This document shows positions 63,643 through 64,000 of a stretch of 64,000 nt of DNA, piece by piece; positions within the stretch are counted from its first letter, which is position 1, and each line of letters starts with the position of its first letter. The notes beneath the pieces are model-generated. The model was not told the origin of the DNA, did no database searches, and was given only the letters and a program-made list of their open reading frames with translations. This DNA comes from Blepharisma stoltei. Taxonomy: Eukaryota > Ciliophora > Heterotrichea > Heterotrichida > Blepharismidae. The translations under genes and the position numbers were made by a program. The DNA lies in the NCBI GenBank assembly GCA_914767885.1, contig CAJZBQ010000020.1, positions 124,001-188,000 on the forward strand, in the 5' to 3' direction.

Positions 63643-64000
63643 ATGGCTATGAGGAAAAAAATTCTTGGAGGAAAAAGCAAAAAACCATCTAAGCCAAATA
63701 GACCACCATTAGATTCACAAAATCACAACAATCAAGACCCTAATAAACTAGCACAGCCTGAAGCTAATTCACTGAACCCTATTAAAAACGCTGAATCCAG
63801 TCGCTCTCTGCCTAAATCCGACAATAAGAAAAATCTTCCCATCAAGCAAATATTTTCTGACGCTAAAATCTGTCAATCAGAGTTTGTGTCATCTATACAA
63901 AGCTTTCCAAATAATTTACCTATTATTCCAAGTTTGGATGAAGGGCTTCCAGATATTGATAAAGAAATATCTTACTTACTTAATTATCTGGTGTTTAAGG
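63643..64000 (+). CDS. Start of an uncharacterised gene (runs off the right edge)
   Basis: 119 codons are visible: MAMRKKILGGKSKKPSKPNR, then Asn/Pro/Ser-rich sequence (QNHNNQDPNKLAQPEANS) and FPNNLPIIPSLDEGLPDIDK. Low complexity and basic start; no domain in the visible part. It may contain IESs beyond the window. Confidence 0.55.
   Translation, partial: MAMRKKILGGKSKKPSKPNRPPLDSQNHNNQDPNKLAQPEANSLNPIKNAESSRSLPKSDNKKNLPIKQIFSDAKICQSEFVSSIQSFPNNLPIIPSLDEGLPDIDKEISYLLNYLVFK

Overview
Organism and genome type. The window is AT-rich and eukaryotic. In at least fifteen genes an in-frame TGA sits where conserved alignments expect tryptophan (for example PWWP, kinase DMWSLG and J-protein positions), while TAA and TAG end genes. 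Spliceosomal introns are only 15-16 nt long with GT..AG ends. This combination is the known signature of the heterotrich ciliate Blepharisma. About 47 DNA segments interrupt genes and restore the frame when removed, usually leaving one TA. The window is therefore germline (micronuclear) DNA carrying internal eliminated sequences (IESs). I inferred each IES from protein continuity and repeated junction bases, not from a somatic reference. For most multi-exon genes the remaining length was an exact multiple of three.

Layout. 1-3.8 kb: 5' part of a VPS13 gene (minus) holding a 2.1 kb transposon-like IES. 4.4-7.4 kb: a tiny gene, a mitochondrial-type J protein, a tRNA-Thr split in its anticodon loop by an IES, and a rhodanese-like gene. 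7.7-13 kb (minus): a hypothetical gene, a pseudokinase, a coiled-coil gene, a PWWP/TFIIS-type gene, coproporphyrinogen oxidase, then an O-methyltransferase pseudogene. 13.7-21.4 kb: coiled-coil genes, phosphonopyruvate decarboxylase, a retroposon, RPL15, SKP1. 21.5-28.8 kb: one 1.7-thousand-residue helical protein with six IESs. 28.8-35.5 kb (minus): a kelch-RING protein and a kinase-RING protein. 35.9-39.8 kb: truncated prohibitin, PPR, Atg8-like and DRAM/FRAG1-like genes. 39.8-46.5 kb (minus): the ciliary transition-zone protein CC2D2A and a disordered protein. 47-64 kb: FHA, TBC, TraB, DYRK-type kinase, FCF2, MYND-Aurora-type kinase, EF-hand and cyclin genes, and the start of one further gene.

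Mobile DNA. Three miniature-transposon families (A, B, C) share the tip TACTCCCCCC and the same asymmetric plan: a hairpin of the terminal repeat at one end and two tandem copies at the other. Family A has about 13 copies and probably corresponds to the abundant MITE described for the Blepharisma germline (I recall the name BogoMITE; not checked). GC-richer SINE-like retroposons with 7-20 bp target duplications lie between genes and inside them. There are also GC-rich fold-back IESs and many IESs of 33-130 bp.

The genes are mostly unrelated housekeeping, signalling and ciliary genes packed tightly (often under 50 bp apart) on both strands, as expected for a ciliate. The shared theme is DNA elimination: nearly half of them could not be expressed without precise IES removal.
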